From NCBI RefSeq assembly GCF_015602705.1, contig NZ_CP059081.1:567702-631701 (forward strand): a stretch of DNA of 64,000 bases. Direction: 5' to 3'. Below, in pieces: positions 28,861-37,423 of this stretch. A model generated the notes under the pieces. The model was not told where the DNA came from and ran no database searches. It saw only the letters and a list, made by a program, of their open reading frames with translations. Positions within the stretch are counted from its first letter, which is position 1. Each line of letters begins with the position of its first letter. Both the position numbers and the translations under genes were made by a program. Source of the stretch: Acinetobacter lwoffii. GTDB lineage: Bacteria; Pseudomonadota; Gammaproteobacteria; Pseudomonadales; Moraxellaceae.

Positions 28861-29898
28861 ATGCAAGAAATTAAAATATCCAATGGTTATATTCAGCTTT
28901 GGGCGACTTATCTGCGCAGTCTGCAAATTGAGCCTTTGGAAGCTGACTTTCTGCAAGATGTACATGAAGCGCTTGTCCCCCTGATTGATCAGCCTTTTGC
29001 CACGCAAGTGCCGCTGGAATTATTAAATCAGCTTCTGTTAAGAACCCGGCAACATTTAAACTGTCCACAACTAATTTTCGAGATCGTGCAGGTTATTCGT
29101 CCAGAACATTTTGGCGTGCTCGGCTATATGGCTTCGCGCAGCAGCAGCGTTGCGGAAATGATCCGGCATATCATTCGCTTTCAACGACTGGTGATTGATG
29201 GCAGTGAGTTTGTACCTTTGCAATTGAAGCAGCGTGAACACAGTCTTGAATTATTTTGGGCCTATCTGGATGAAAAATATAATCTGCTCAATGAGCTGAC
29301 CATGGCCGCGATGGTGCAATTGGGACGCGTCATTTTGCAGGATCATCAACTGTTACTGCATTGTGTACGTTTTGCCCATGTGCCTGACATGGCGAAAATA
29401 CATTATCAAAAGTTTTTTGCCAGTGAGGTGAGATTTTCTCAGGACTATTATGGCATAGAGCTGGATTTGCAAGGACTGGCACATGGGTCTGAGCAGGCTG
29501 ATCCAATGCTGTTGCAGCTACTGGTTCATCAGGCAGAACAGGCGATTGCAGCCAAGCCGCCCCTTGAAAATCATTTGGAACAGGCGCAGCAAATGATTGC
29601 CGAACAGCTGCGGACCCAGCATCAGGCCATTAAAGTTGAACAGCTTGCCCGGCAGTTGTTGATGTCGACACGTAGTTTGCAGCGCTTGTTCAGCACTCAT
29701 GGCACTTCATTTAAAAAACTGCTGGAACAGCAGCGGATTAAACGTTGCGAGCTGTTGTTGCAGCAGGGATTAGGTCTGACCGAGATTGCCGAGCAGCTGG
29801 ATTATTCTGATCAGTCGGCTTTGGCACGGGCCTATAAGGCAGCCACCGGACAGACCTTGTTAGAGCGAAAAAGGCAGTTACACAAAGCACGAAGCTGA
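28861..29898 (+). CDS. AraC family transcriptional regulator
   Basis: Predicted one-component regulator of 345 residues. The N-terminal half matches the arabinose-binding-like domain of OruR/ArgR-type AraC proteins (HFGVLGYMASRSSSVAEMI near residue 80). The C-terminal DNA-binding domain (about 240-340) has two helix-turn-helix units: VEQLARQLLMSTRSLQRLF and LTEIAEQLDYSDQSALARAY. GGGAAG precedes the ATG. Its divergent neighbour is the metal-dependent hydrolase, a natural target. Inducer unknown. Confidence 0.9.
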   Translation: MQEIKISNGYIQLWATYLRSLQIEPLEADFLQDVHEALVPLIDQPFATQVPLELLNQLLLRTRQHLNCPQLIFEIVQVIRPEHFGVLGYMASRSSSVAEMIRHIIRFQRLVIDGSEFVPLQLKQREHSLELFWAYLDEKYNLLNELTMAAMVQLGRVILQDHQLLLHCVRFAHVPDMAKIHYQKFFASEVRFSQDYYGIELDLQGLAHGSEQADPMLLQLLVHQAEQAIAAKPPLENHLEQAQQMIAEQLRTQHQAIKVEQLARQLLMSTRSLQRLFSTHGTSFKKLLEQQRIKRCELLLQQGLGLTEIAEQLDYSDQSALARAYKAATGQTLLERKRQLHKARS

Positions 29899-29927
29899 AA
29901 AAAGCGACCGGTATCGGTCGCTTTTTT
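29898..29927. terminator. Bidirectional terminator
   Basis: AAAAAAGCGACCG/CGGTCGCTTTTTT with a 4-nt loop between the convergent AraC and NhaC genes. Confidence 0.9.
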
Positions 29928-29946
29928 ATTTTCGCAGGATGATGGA

Positions 29947-31281
29947 TTAAGTGCTTGCTTTCACCTGAGGGAATCTAAACGCGATCGCAGCAATCGCAAA
30001 AATGGCCAGAATCCAGCAATAGTACACACCACCAATCAGTTCAACCGGCGAGATTTTTGCAATGGAACAGGCCAGTAGTAACTGTGCGCCATAAGGAATT
30101 AAACCCTGTACCACGCAAGAGAAAATATCCATCAGTGCCGCAGAACGCTTAGGATCTACGCCGTATTCTTTGGCAACTTCACGTGCCATATCACCAGACA
30201 GAATAATCGCCACGGTATTATTGGCCACAAAGATATTCGAAAACACCACCAAAAAACTAATCCCGATTTCGCCGGCACGTTGCTTCCCAACTTTAAACAG
30301 ACGGGTCAGGCTATAAATACGCTCGATCAGCCAGCGTAAACCGCCTTCTCGTTGCATGATCGCCGACAGGCCACCCAGAAACATCGACAATAACGCCACT
30401 TCAAACATGCCGACAAAGCCATCGTAAATTGAAGTATTCAGTTTGAGCAGATCGAATTCAGCTGTGGCAAATAGGCCAAACAAGCCGGAAAGTAGTACGC
30501 CAATGGTCAGTACAGCCAGAACGTGTAAACGGCTAAAGGCCAAAATAAATACGGCGATATAAGGTAAGACCAGAAGCCAGTTAAAATCCTTGTATTCCAA
30601 TGTGTTGCTACTGCCGGTACTTAACACGTAAATTAAAATAGTGACGATTGAGGCTGGAACTGCAATCCAGACATTGACTCTGAACTTGTCACGCAGTTGT
30701 ACGCGTTGGCTGGTGGTCGCCGCAATGGTGGTGTCTGAAATCATGGACAGGTTATCACCGAACATGGCACCACCGACGACCGCACCAATCGCATAAATCA
30801 CGTCAATATCGGTCACCTGGGTGAAACCAAAAGCGATCGGCGCACAGGCTGCAATGGTGCCCATGGAGGTACCCATCGCCGTGGCAATAAAGGCCGAGAT
30901 CACAAATAACATCGGCAGAATAAATGTAGGTGGAATCACTGACAAGCCCATCTGCACGGTGGCGTCGACGCTGCCAATGGCGCTACTGACGCTGGCAAAA
31001 GCACCTGCCAGCATAAACACCATAAACATCAGAATTAAGTTCGGATGACTGGCACCTCTGAGGAATTCCTCAATGCCCTGGTTGAGTTTGCCGCGATACA
31101 CTAATGCAGCCAAGATAATCGCAGGCAGGGCAGCCACAGGCGCTTTCACCTGATAGAACGCGAACTCGGTTCCGATCAGGGAATGATAGATCCCGCTACC
31201 CAAAAATATGGTTAAAAATACAATAAGCGGCAGCAGTGCAATGGCGCGTGCCTGCACTGTAGCCTCAGAATCAGTCTGCAT
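29947..31281 (-). CDS. Na+/H+ antiporter NhaC family protein
   Basis: Inner-membrane transporter of 444 residues with about 11 predicted helices. It contains the NhaC-family elements GTSMGTIAACAPIAFG and GGAMFGDNLSMISDTTIAATTSQ, where the Asp/Asn cluster likely binds the ion. Substrate could be Na+ or a malate/lactate-type exchange as in some NhaC relatives. No Shine-Dalgarno is obvious before the ATG at 31281. It is divergent from trpA. Confidence 0.87.
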   Translation of the reverse strand: MQTDSEATVQARAIALLPLIVFLTIFLGSGIYHSLIGTEFAFYQVKAPVAALPAIILAALVYRGKLNQGIEEFLRGASHPNLILMFMVFMLAGAFASVSSAIGSVDATVQMGLSVIPPTFILPMLFVISAFIATAMGTSMGTIAACAPIAFGFTQVTDIDVIYAIGAVVGGAMFGDNLSMISDTTIAATTSQRVQLRDKFRVNVWIAVPASIVTILIYVLSTGSSNTLEYKDFNWLLVLPYIAVFILAFSRLHVLAVLTIGVLLSGLFGLFATAEFDLLKLNTSIYDGFVGMFEVALLSMFLGGLSAIMQREGGLRWLIERIYSLTRLFKVGKQRAGEIGISFLVVFSNIFVANNTVAIILSGDMAREVAKEYGVDPKRSAALMDIFSCVVQGLIPYGAQLLLACSIAKISPVELIGGVYYCWILAIFAIAAIAFRFPQVKAST

Positions 31282-31646
31282 AGGAGATAAAAAAGTAAGA
31301 GAATAGGACTAGTATAAAGCAGGTTTTGCTATTTCAGAAAACTTTAAATGAATGCGCTAACATCTGCATTTTTATTAATTTTTATATGATAAAAATAAGT
31401 TTATCTAAATATTCAGGATTTTAGGTAATAGCAAAATTAGGCATCTTTGATCATTGTGAAAAAAATCAAAATAATCGTAAATAGACCCTTCCGAATTGTT
31501 TTGAAATCTTCGCACAGGAAATGAAGTACTCGAGGTCGGTATCGCAGACTGTTCATTGGACAAAAAATAGCGTTACAATGCGATGTCTTGTATTTCTACA
31601 TAGTCAATGCCTCAAGTTTGAAACACGTTAAGGAAAATACCACCCT
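31282..31646. other. nhaC-trpA intergenic region
   Basis: 365 bp of AT-rich DNA. It separates divergent genes and should hold both promoters. I could not place a confident -35/-10 pair; TACAAT at 31574-31579 is a possible -10 for trpA. No trp leader peptide (clustered Trp codons) or attenuator hairpin is visible, and no small ORF is supported. Confidence 0.45.
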
Positions 31647-32450
31647 ATGTCACGTTTAGCCACACGATTTGGACAACTTAAATCTCAACAGCGTAAAGCT
31701 TTAGTTTCTTATGTCATGGCGGGTGATCCGCATCCAGAAGTCACAGTGCCTTTGCTGCATGAGATGGTGGAGGCGGGTGTCGACGTGATTGAGCTGGGAC
31801 TTCCTTTCTCGGACCCGATGGCAGATGGGCCGGTGATTGCACTAGCTGCTGAACGTGCTCTGGCAGGTGGAACCAATACCCTGGATGCCCTGCACATGGT
31901 GAAAGAATTTCGCTTGAAAGATCGCGAAACACCAGTGGTGCTGATGGGTTATCTGAATCCGGTTGAAGTAATTGGCTATGAAAAGTTTGTGGCTTATGCC
32001 TATGAATGTGGAGTAGACGGTGTGTTGCTGGTGGACTTGCCACCAGAAGAAGCACAAAGTCTGGGTGAAGTACTGGAAAAATATGACATGGATCAGATTT
32101 TCCTGCTGGCACCAACTTCAACCGATGCACGTATTCAACATGTAGCAAAACAGGCCAGCGGCTTTATTTACTATGTGTCACTGAAAGGCGTGACCGGTGC
32201 AGCAACTTTAGATGTTTCTGAAGCCGCTACACGCATTCAAAAGATTAAAGCTGTGACTGATGTTCCTGTAGGCGTAGGTTTCGGTATCAGTGATGCTGCA
32301 TCTGCGAAAGCGATGGGTGTTGCTGCCGATGCAGTTATTGTGGGTAGTGCGTTTGTAAAGCAGTTTGCAACGCTCGCACCAGAACAAGCCGTTATTGCGA
32401 CGGTGAATAAAGTCAAGGAGCTTCGAGCAGCGCTCGATGAGTTAGTATGA
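31647..32450 (+). CDS. trpA: Tryptophan synthase alpha chain
   Basis: Splits indole-3-glycerol phosphate to indole and glyceraldehyde 3-phosphate, passing indole to TrpB. The 267-residue TIM barrel has the catalytic glutamate in VDVIELGLPFSDPMADGPVI and the catalytic aspartate in GVLLVDLPPEE, plus the phosphate site GVGFGISDAA. trpB is not next to it in this window. The stop overlaps the accD start (ATGA), so it is the first gene of a trpA-accD-folC-SPOR operon. Confidence 0.97.
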   Translation: MSRLATRFGQLKSQQRKALVSYVMAGDPHPEVTVPLLHEMVEAGVDVIELGLPFSDPMADGPVIALAAERALAGGTNTLDALHMVKEFRLKDRETPVVLMGYLNPVEVIGYEKFVAYAYECGVDGVLLVDLPPEEAQSLGEVLEKYDMDQIFLLAPTSTDARIQHVAKQASGFIYYVSLKGVTGAATLDVSEAATRIQKIKAVTDVPVGVGFGISDAASAKAMGVAADAVIVGSAFVKQFATLAPEQAVIATVNKVKELRAALDELV

Positions 32451-33343
32451 GTCAACAAGTGAAATCAGGCAAAATTCTGAGCCCATCGACCCCATGGACG
32501 GAGCGTACTGTTCCGGGCATTCAGGTACCCGATGAGCAAACGGCATATAAAGCGACATTTACCGAGCCTACGATTGAGTGTCCTGAATGTCATGCATTGG
32601 TGACCCGTACTGCCATGTCATTTAATGCCTATGTCTGTCCGCAATGTGATGAACATTTGCGTATGAAAGCCCGTGAACGTCTGAACTGGTTCTTTGATCA
32701 GGTACAAACAGAATTGGGTCAGGAATTTATAGCCAAAGATCCCCTGAAATTTGTCGATAGTAAAGCCTATCCAGACCGTATGGCTGAAGCGCAAAAGAAA
32801 ACCGGTGAAACTGAAGCACTGGTGGTAATTCAGGGTTTGCTGAAAGGCGTACCGATGATTGCCTGTGCGTTTGAGTTCGACTTCATGGGCGGTTCTATGG
32901 GCACAGTGGTCGGTGACCGCTTTGTTCAGGCTGCAGAACATGCGATTGAAGCTCGTCAACCTTTGATCTGTTTTGCTGCTTCGGGTGGTGCTCGTATGCA
33001 GGAAGGCATGTTGTCCCTGATGCAAATGGCGCGTACTTCGGCTGCGATCCAGCGTTTAAAAGAAGCAGGTCTGCCTTATGTAGTGGTATTGACTCATCCA
33101 GTGTACGGCGGTGTGACCGCATCATTGGCAATGCTGGGTGATGTACATATTGCTGAACCGAAAGCGATGATTGGCTTTGCCGGTAAACGTGTGATCGAAC
33201 AGACTGTACGTGAAAAACTGGAAGAACCGTTCCAGCGCGCGGAATATTTGCTTGATCATGGGGTAATCGATCAGATTGTTCACCGTCATGCATTACGTGA
33301 TACAGTTTATCGTATCGTTACGAAGTTGATGAATTTGCATTGA
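32447..33343 (+). CDS. accD: Acetyl-CoA carboxylase carboxyltransferase subunit beta
   Basis: Beta subunit of the carboxyltransferase that makes malonyl-CoA. Of 298 residues, a C4 zinc ribbon (Cys45, Cys48, Cys64, Cys67) is followed by the carboxyltransferase domain with GGSMGTVVGDRF, FAASGGARMQEGMLSLMQMA and GGVTASLAMLGD. It overlaps trpA by four bases and folC by four (TTGA). accA is elsewhere. Family and function are secure. Confidence 0.97.
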   Translation: MSQQVKSGKILSPSTPWTERTVPGIQVPDEQTAYKATFTEPTIECPECHALVTRTAMSFNAYVCPQCDEHLRMKARERLNWFFDQVQTELGQEFIAKDPLKFVDSKAYPDRMAEAQKKTGETEALVVIQGLLKGVPMIACAFEFDFMGGSMGTVVGDRFVQAAEHAIEARQPLICFAASGGARMQEGMLSLMQMARTSAAIQRLKEAGLPYVVVLTHPVYGGVTASLAMLGDVHIAEPKAMIGFAGKRVIEQTVREKLEEPFQRAEYLLDHGVIDQIVHRHALRDTVYRIVTKLMNLH

Positions 33344-34623
33344 ACACAGCACCCTTAGCAACAGATTCTTTAAATACATGGCTCGATTATTGGAGCCATG
33401 TTCACGTTACGGGTATTGATTTAGGTCTGGAGCGCGTTATTCCGGTGGCTGAAAAGCTGGGCGTGACATCTCCAGAGGCCAAAGTGCTGACGGTGGCAGG
33501 AACCAATGGTAAGGGTTCGACCACCACCACGCTGGCCGCGATCCTGAATGCGCAAGGCTTCAAGGTCGGATTATATCAGTCTCCACACGTGTACCGTTTC
33601 AATGAACGTGTGAAATTACGCGGCATTGAAGTGGAAGATCAGTTGCTGATTGATGCTTTTGTTCAGGTCGATCAGGCTCGTCGCGAATGCGGTTTGAGCC
33701 TGTCTTTCTTTGAAGCCACGACACTGGCTGCTTTTGTGATTTTTAAAGATCAATGCTGTGATGTCTGGGTGCTGGAAGTTGGCTTAGGCGGCCGTCTGGA
33801 TGTGGTCAATGTGGTCAATCCGGATGTGGCGGTGATTACCAATATTGGTCTGGATCATACTGACTGGCTTGGTGACACCATCGAGAAAATTGCTTTTGAA
33901 AAGGCCGGAATTATTCGCCCGGATATTCCAGTCGTGTTTGGTGGACAGCAACAGATCCCGCAAGCCATTCTAAATAAAGCTCAAGAATGTAATGCATCTT
34001 TGTATGCAATCAACCGTGATTATTTCTATAAAGCCTTTGAAGATGGCCAAAGCTGGGCTTTTGCTTCATCGGGTACGACCTTAAAACTCCCAACAGGTTC
34101 GCTGGCACTGGATAATATTTCTACCGCCGTGGCCGCCATTCTGCTGAGCGGATTAAACGTCAGCCAGCAGGCAATTGCACAAGGCATTCAAACGGCAAAA
34201 TTGCCGGGACGGTTTGAAATCCGTCAAATCCAGAATAAAACCGTGATTTTTGATGCAGGACACAACCCGCATGGGGTCGAATTTCTACTGAAACAATTAC
34301 GAGATTATTTAAATTACAATCAAAAATATAATGAAGTCATTTGTGTATTTTCAATGCTGGCAGATAAAGATATAAATTCTGTCGTCAAGTTATTGAAAGA
34401 CACGGTGCAATTGTGGAAAATTGCACCATTATCCGTTCCACGTGCGGCAGACGTCACAGTTTTGGCTGATGCTTTAAACGGTGAGGCGGTAGAACAATTT
34501 GACAATGTAAAATTAGCTTTTAAATCAGCACTGGATCAAACAGATAATAATCAGCTGATTTTGGTATGTGGATCATTTCATACCTTAGAAGCGGTATGGG
34601 AGTATTTGGAAGAATGTCAATGA
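33340..34623 (+). CDS. folC: Bifunctional folylpolyglutamate synthase/dihydrofolate synthase
   Basis: Adds glutamate to dihydropteroate and folates. The 427-residue Mur-ligase-like enzyme has the P-loop GTNGKGSTTTTLA (54-66), the motif YQSPHVYRFNERV and ITNIGLDHTDWLG. The start appears to be TTG at 33340, which overlaps the accD TGA stop; no suitable ATG lies nearby to give the conserved N-terminus. The folC TGA in turn overlaps the next ATG. Overlapping ends suggest translational coupling. Confidence 0.95.
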   Translation: MNTAPLATDSLNTWLDYWSHVHVTGIDLGLERVIPVAEKLGVTSPEAKVLTVAGTNGKGSTTTTLAAILNAQGFKVGLYQSPHVYRFNERVKLRGIEVEDQLLIDAFVQVDQARRECGLSLSFFEATTLAAFVIFKDQCCDVWVLEVGLGGRLDVVNVVNPDVAVITNIGLDHTDWLGDTIEKIAFEKAGIIRPDIPVVFGGQQQIPQAILNKAQECNASLYAINRDYFYKAFEDGQSWAFASSGTTLKLPTGSLALDNISTAVAAILLSGLNVSQQAIAQGIQTAKLPGRFEIRQIQNKTVIFDAGHNPHGVEFLLKQLRDYLNYNQKYNEVICVFSMLADKDINSVVKLLKDTVQLWKIAPLSVPRAADVTVLADALNGEAVEQFDNVKLAFKSALDQTDNNQLILVCGSFHTLEAVWEYLEECQ

Positions 34624-35642
34624 ATAACAAACAGCGCTGGATGGGCGGTGTTGTTTTACTCGGTGGTGGTGTTTTATTGGCAGCATTACTCCTGAAAGGC
34701 CAAGATGAAATCAATCAGGACCGTCAGCAAAATCCGGCACAGGCTGCGGAAGTTGAAAATAAAGAGACAGGCAATCATTCGCTCGGTTCTTTGACGGTCG
34801 ATGTGGAAACAGAAAAGCGTTTACTTGAACAGCAACGTCGTGACCGGGAAAAATCGGTTGCAGAGCAGGAAGCACGTGCGGCTGAATTTTTAGCGATGCA
34901 ACAGCAGGCTGAAGCAGATGCTGCGCGTAAAGCCGCTGAAGAATATGCTGCCCTGAATGCACACCGTCTGGGACAGCAAAGTTCCGATAATATTCCGCCA
35001 GAACTGGTTGAAGATGAACAGGCCAAGCAGAAACGTCTGGCTGAAGAAAAAGCGGTGCAAGAAAAAAAGTTAGCCCAGCAGCAGCTGGACCAACAAAAAG
35101 CCAATAGTTCTACTGATGCAGCCAAGAAAGAAGCAGAGCGTAAAGTTGCTGAAAGCAAAGCCGCTGAAGAAAAACGCAAGTTAGAGCAACAGCAAAAAGC
35201 CGAAGCAGAACGTAAGGCGGCTGAAGCAAAACGTAAAACCGAGGAAGAGCGTAAGGCTGCTGAAAAGAAAGAAGCTGAACGTAAAGCTGACGAAAAGCGT
35301 AAAGCTGAAGAAGCCAAGAAAAAGGCTGCAGCCGAAGAAGCCAAGAAGAAAGCAGAAGCTGAACAGGCGCGTAAGTTACTGGAAGGTGAAGAGGACAAGC
35401 AATGGATGGTGCAGGTGGCACTGGCAGCGAATGAAGCCAATGCAGATGCTGTAGCAGCCAAACTGCGTGCCAAAGGTTATAAAGTAACCAAAAGCTCAAC
35501 GTCTAAAGGTGTACGTATCATGGTGGGTCCGTCCAAAGACCGTGAGACTGCAGATGCACTTCGTAAGAAAATTGCGTCTGATGCCAGCCTAAATATGAAA
35601 TCAGCTTGGGTGAACGATTGGGTGCCGCTAGATAAGCGTTAA
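34620..35642 (+). CDS. SPOR domain-containing protein, DedD-like
   Basis: Probable cell-division or envelope protein that binds denuded peptidoglycan at the septum. The 340-residue protein has one N-terminal membrane helix (about 7-25), a long Lys/Glu/Ala-rich charged helix or coiled coil (about 60-255, TolA-like) and a C-terminal SPOR domain beginning KQWMVQVALAANEANADAVA. Position after folC matches DedD in E. coli. ATG at 34620 follows GGAAG and overlaps the folC stop; an ATG two codons upstream is possible. Its stop overlaps that of the converging phosphatase gene. Confidence 0.88.
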   Translation: MNNKQRWMGGVVLLGGGVLLAALLLKGQDEINQDRQQNPAQAAEVENKETGNHSLGSLTVDVETEKRLLEQQRRDREKSVAEQEARAAEFLAMQQQAEADAARKAAEEYAALNAHRLGQQSSDNIPPELVEDEQAKQKRLAEEKAVQEKKLAQQQLDQQKANSSTDAAKKEAERKVAESKAAEEKRKLEQQQKAEAERKAAEAKRKTEEERKAAEKKEAERKADEKRKAEEAKKKAAAEEAKKKAEAEQARKLLEGEEDKQWMVQVALAANEANADAVAAKLRAKGYKVTKSSTSKGVRIMVGPSKDRETADALRKKIASDASLNMKSAWVNDWVPLDKR

Positions 35643-36241
35643 TTCTTTGCATTAACCAAAGTTTCTGTAGATGGATTCGTGAGTTGCTCGCGAATCCATT
35701 TTACATTTTCAGGGGTAAATAAATTTTCAATATTGTGCCAAATGGCATGAAAACCATATCCGCCATGTTTCATTTCCTGTAGTGCCTGCTCAATCGGCCA
35801 ATGTTCAAAAATAATCCGGTACATGGCGACACTTGCACCAGTTCGGTCTGAACCGTGATAACAATGCAAGAGCACCTTCTGGTGATTTTGTTGTGCTTGC
35901 TGAATCAGTAGCATAATTTTCAATAAATCTTCCCGATCAATTGCCCAGGTATGTATGGGTACATGATGTAGCTGAAAGTTTTCATTGCTCAAAACAAAGC
36001 TGTCTTGATCCCTTGAACGTAAATTAATAACTACATCGATTTGATGCTTTTTTAATAAAGGAATGAGTTCAGTTGAAGGCTGCTCACTACGATAGACAAA
36101 ATTGCTGATTTGATGAAAATTATGATTCTGATGAATGGGCTGTCCCCAATGCTGAGGACGTTGCTGCTCAGGCAGGGCGGGCGTAGTCACGCAACCTGTC
36201 AGGAAGCAGCTCATCAGGATGGGAAATATGCAGATTTTCAT
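35639..36241 (-). CDS. Lipoprotein with CX5R tyrosine/dual-specificity phosphatase domain
   Basis: The 200-residue protein begins with a lipoprotein signal peptide (FLTGC, lipidated Cys17), so it is probably anchored in the envelope. The catalytic loop HCYHGSDRTG supplies Cys127 and Arg133 of the CX5R phosphatase motif, and INLRSRDQD upstream fits the dual-specificity phosphatase fold. Substrate unknown. The stop overlaps the SPOR-gene stop by a TTAA shared on both strands. An ATG three codons upstream (36250) is an alternative start. A terminator of the upstream peroxiredoxin gene separates the two. Confidence 0.82.
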   Translation of the reverse strand: MKICIFPILMSCFLTGCVTTPALPEQQRPQHWGQPIHQNHNFHQISNFVYRSEQPSTELIPLLKKHQIDVVINLRSRDQDSFVLSNENFQLHHVPIHTWAIDREDLLKIMLLIQQAQQNHQKVLLHCYHGSDRTGASVAMYRIIFEHWPIEQALQEMKHGGYGFHAIWHNIENLFTPENVKWIREQLTNPSTETLVNAKN

Positions 36242-36301
36242 ATAGAGCATAGATGTGGTTTTTGTTATTTCAAGTTTAAAGTGGATATGGGATTTTGAAT
36301 A

Positions 36302-36327
36302 TAAAAAAGCCTATCCGAAGACAGGCT
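36302..36327 (-). terminator. Terminator downstream of the peroxiredoxin gene
   Basis: On the minus strand AGCCT/AGGCT with a loop containing TCTTCGG, then a T run. It lies about 120 bp past the peroxiredoxin stop. Confidence 0.65.
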
Positions 36328-36427
36328 GTATCAACAAATCGAATCCGTGGCACGTCAATGTCGTATTCGATAAAGCATAAAATGTGGAAAATAGAGTTTC
36401 TCTTATCCTTTACTTTGCTTGTCTTTC

Positions 36428-36459
36428 GCAAAATTAAAAAGGAGTCCTTTTAATTTTGC
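36428..36459 (-). repeat. Near-perfect palindrome spanning the peroxiredoxin stop codon
   Basis: GCAAAATTAAAA-a-GGA pairs with TCCTTTTAATTTTGC around a single-base centre, with one bulge. It covers the stop codon (36450-36452) and the last two codons. It may shape the mRNA 3' region. Confidence 0.55.
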
Positions 36460-37091
36460 TCAGGATGGGGCGTGAGGCGTAAATAAGGTTTAACCGCGGT
36501 ATAACCTTTTGGAAAACGTTGCTTGATTTCTTCTTCATCTTTCAGTGAAGGGACAATCACCACATCATCACCGTGCTGCCAGTTCGCAGGCGTGGCCACT
36601 TTATGTTTATCGGTGAGTTGCAGTGAATCCACCACACGCAAGATTTCATGGAAATTACGACCGGTCGATGCAGGATAAGTAATAATCAAACGGACTTTTT
36701 TGTTGGGATCAATGACCACTAAAGAACGAACTGTTAGCGTTTCGCTGGCATTCGGATGAATAAAGTCATACAGCTCAGAAACTTTGCGATCCTGATCGGC
36801 AATGATCGGGAAATTCACCGTGGTGTTTTGGGTTTCATTGATATCTTTAATCCAGCCATGATGCGATTCAACATCATCGACCGACAAGGCAATGGCTTTC
36901 ACGCTACGTTTTGCAAACTCGTCTTTCAGTTTTGCGGTATAGCCAAGCTCAGTCGTACATACTGGTGTATAGTCAGCAGGGTGTGAAAATAAAATGCCCC
37001 AGCTATCACCCAGAAAGTCATAAAAATTAATCAGGCCTTCACTGGATTGCTGTTCAAAATTCGGTGCGGTATCGCCTAGACGTAAACTCAT
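36450..37091 (-). CDS. Peroxiredoxin, 1-Cys (Prx6-type)
   Basis: Thiol peroxidase reducing H2O2 and organic peroxides. The 213-residue protein has the catalytic site HPADYTPVCTTELG with Cys45 and the C-terminal 1-Cys extension including TPANWQHGDDVVIVPSL, typical of Prx6/AhpC-TSA C-terminal domain members. No clear second resolving cysteine is seen. ATG at 37091 chosen; an upstream ATG at 37145 would add 18 residues with no family match. Divergent from secA. Confidence 0.92.
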   Translation of the reverse strand: MSLRLGDTAPNFEQQSSEGLINFYDFLGDSWGILFSHPADYTPVCTTELGYTAKLKDEFAKRSVKAIALSVDDVESHHGWIKDINETQNTTVNFPIIADQDRKVSELYDFIHPNASETLTVRSLVVIDPNKKVRLIITYPASTGRNFHEILRVVDSLQLTDKHKVATPANWQHGDDVVIVPSLKDEEEIKQRFPKGYTAVKPYLRLTPHPEQN

Positions 37092-37244
37092 CTTTTTAGC
37101 CTCAATTGGTCTTTTAGTGTCGAGATACGATTTAATATGAATCAATTTTTTTATGATTAAAAATAGTGTTTTTTGCTTTCTTTATGAGTAAATTGCATAA
37201 GTAGGATATCCATCTATCCAGAAGCGCAAAAATCAGTCACTTAA

Positions 37245-37324
37245 TTGACTATGTTGCACAGGGAAAATTTGCTACATTACTTTGCCTTAGATCTTAGGGC
37301 TAGAACTAAGGATCAGATTTTTTT
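37245..37324 (+). promoter_or_regulatory. secA leader with terminator-like hairpin
   Basis: GATCTTAG/CTAAGGATC (37290-37314, one bulge) is followed by AGATTTTTTT, about 100 nt before the secA ATG. No upstream plus-strand gene exists to terminate, so it may be an attenuator. TTGACT at 37245 is a possible -35. A 37-codon ORF from ATG 37251 crosses the hairpin but lacks a ribosome site. Confidence 0.4.
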
Positions 37325-37423
37325 AGCGGTTTTACAGCAAAACCCTTGTAGTTCAAATTTCTAGCACCATAATAACGACTAAGAACATATTCATTTGACA
37401 AGCAAGATTTAGAGAGTCTATTC

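Noticed and set aside
35000..35400. Tandem repeat or recent expansion in the charged SPOR-gene linker
   Set aside because: The repeats are imperfect KAAEEK-like heptads typical of TolA/DedD linkers, not a distinct DNA repeat.
34775..35499. Long Ser/Ala/Leu-rich minus-strand frames opposite the SPOR gene
   Set aside because: Mirror of the low-complexity Lys/Glu/Ala helix; a codon-composition shadow.
37251..37364. 37-codon ORF in the secA leader as a SecM-like arrest peptide
   Set aside because: No ribosome site, no signal peptide and no arrest motif. Kept only as a note under the attenuator idea.
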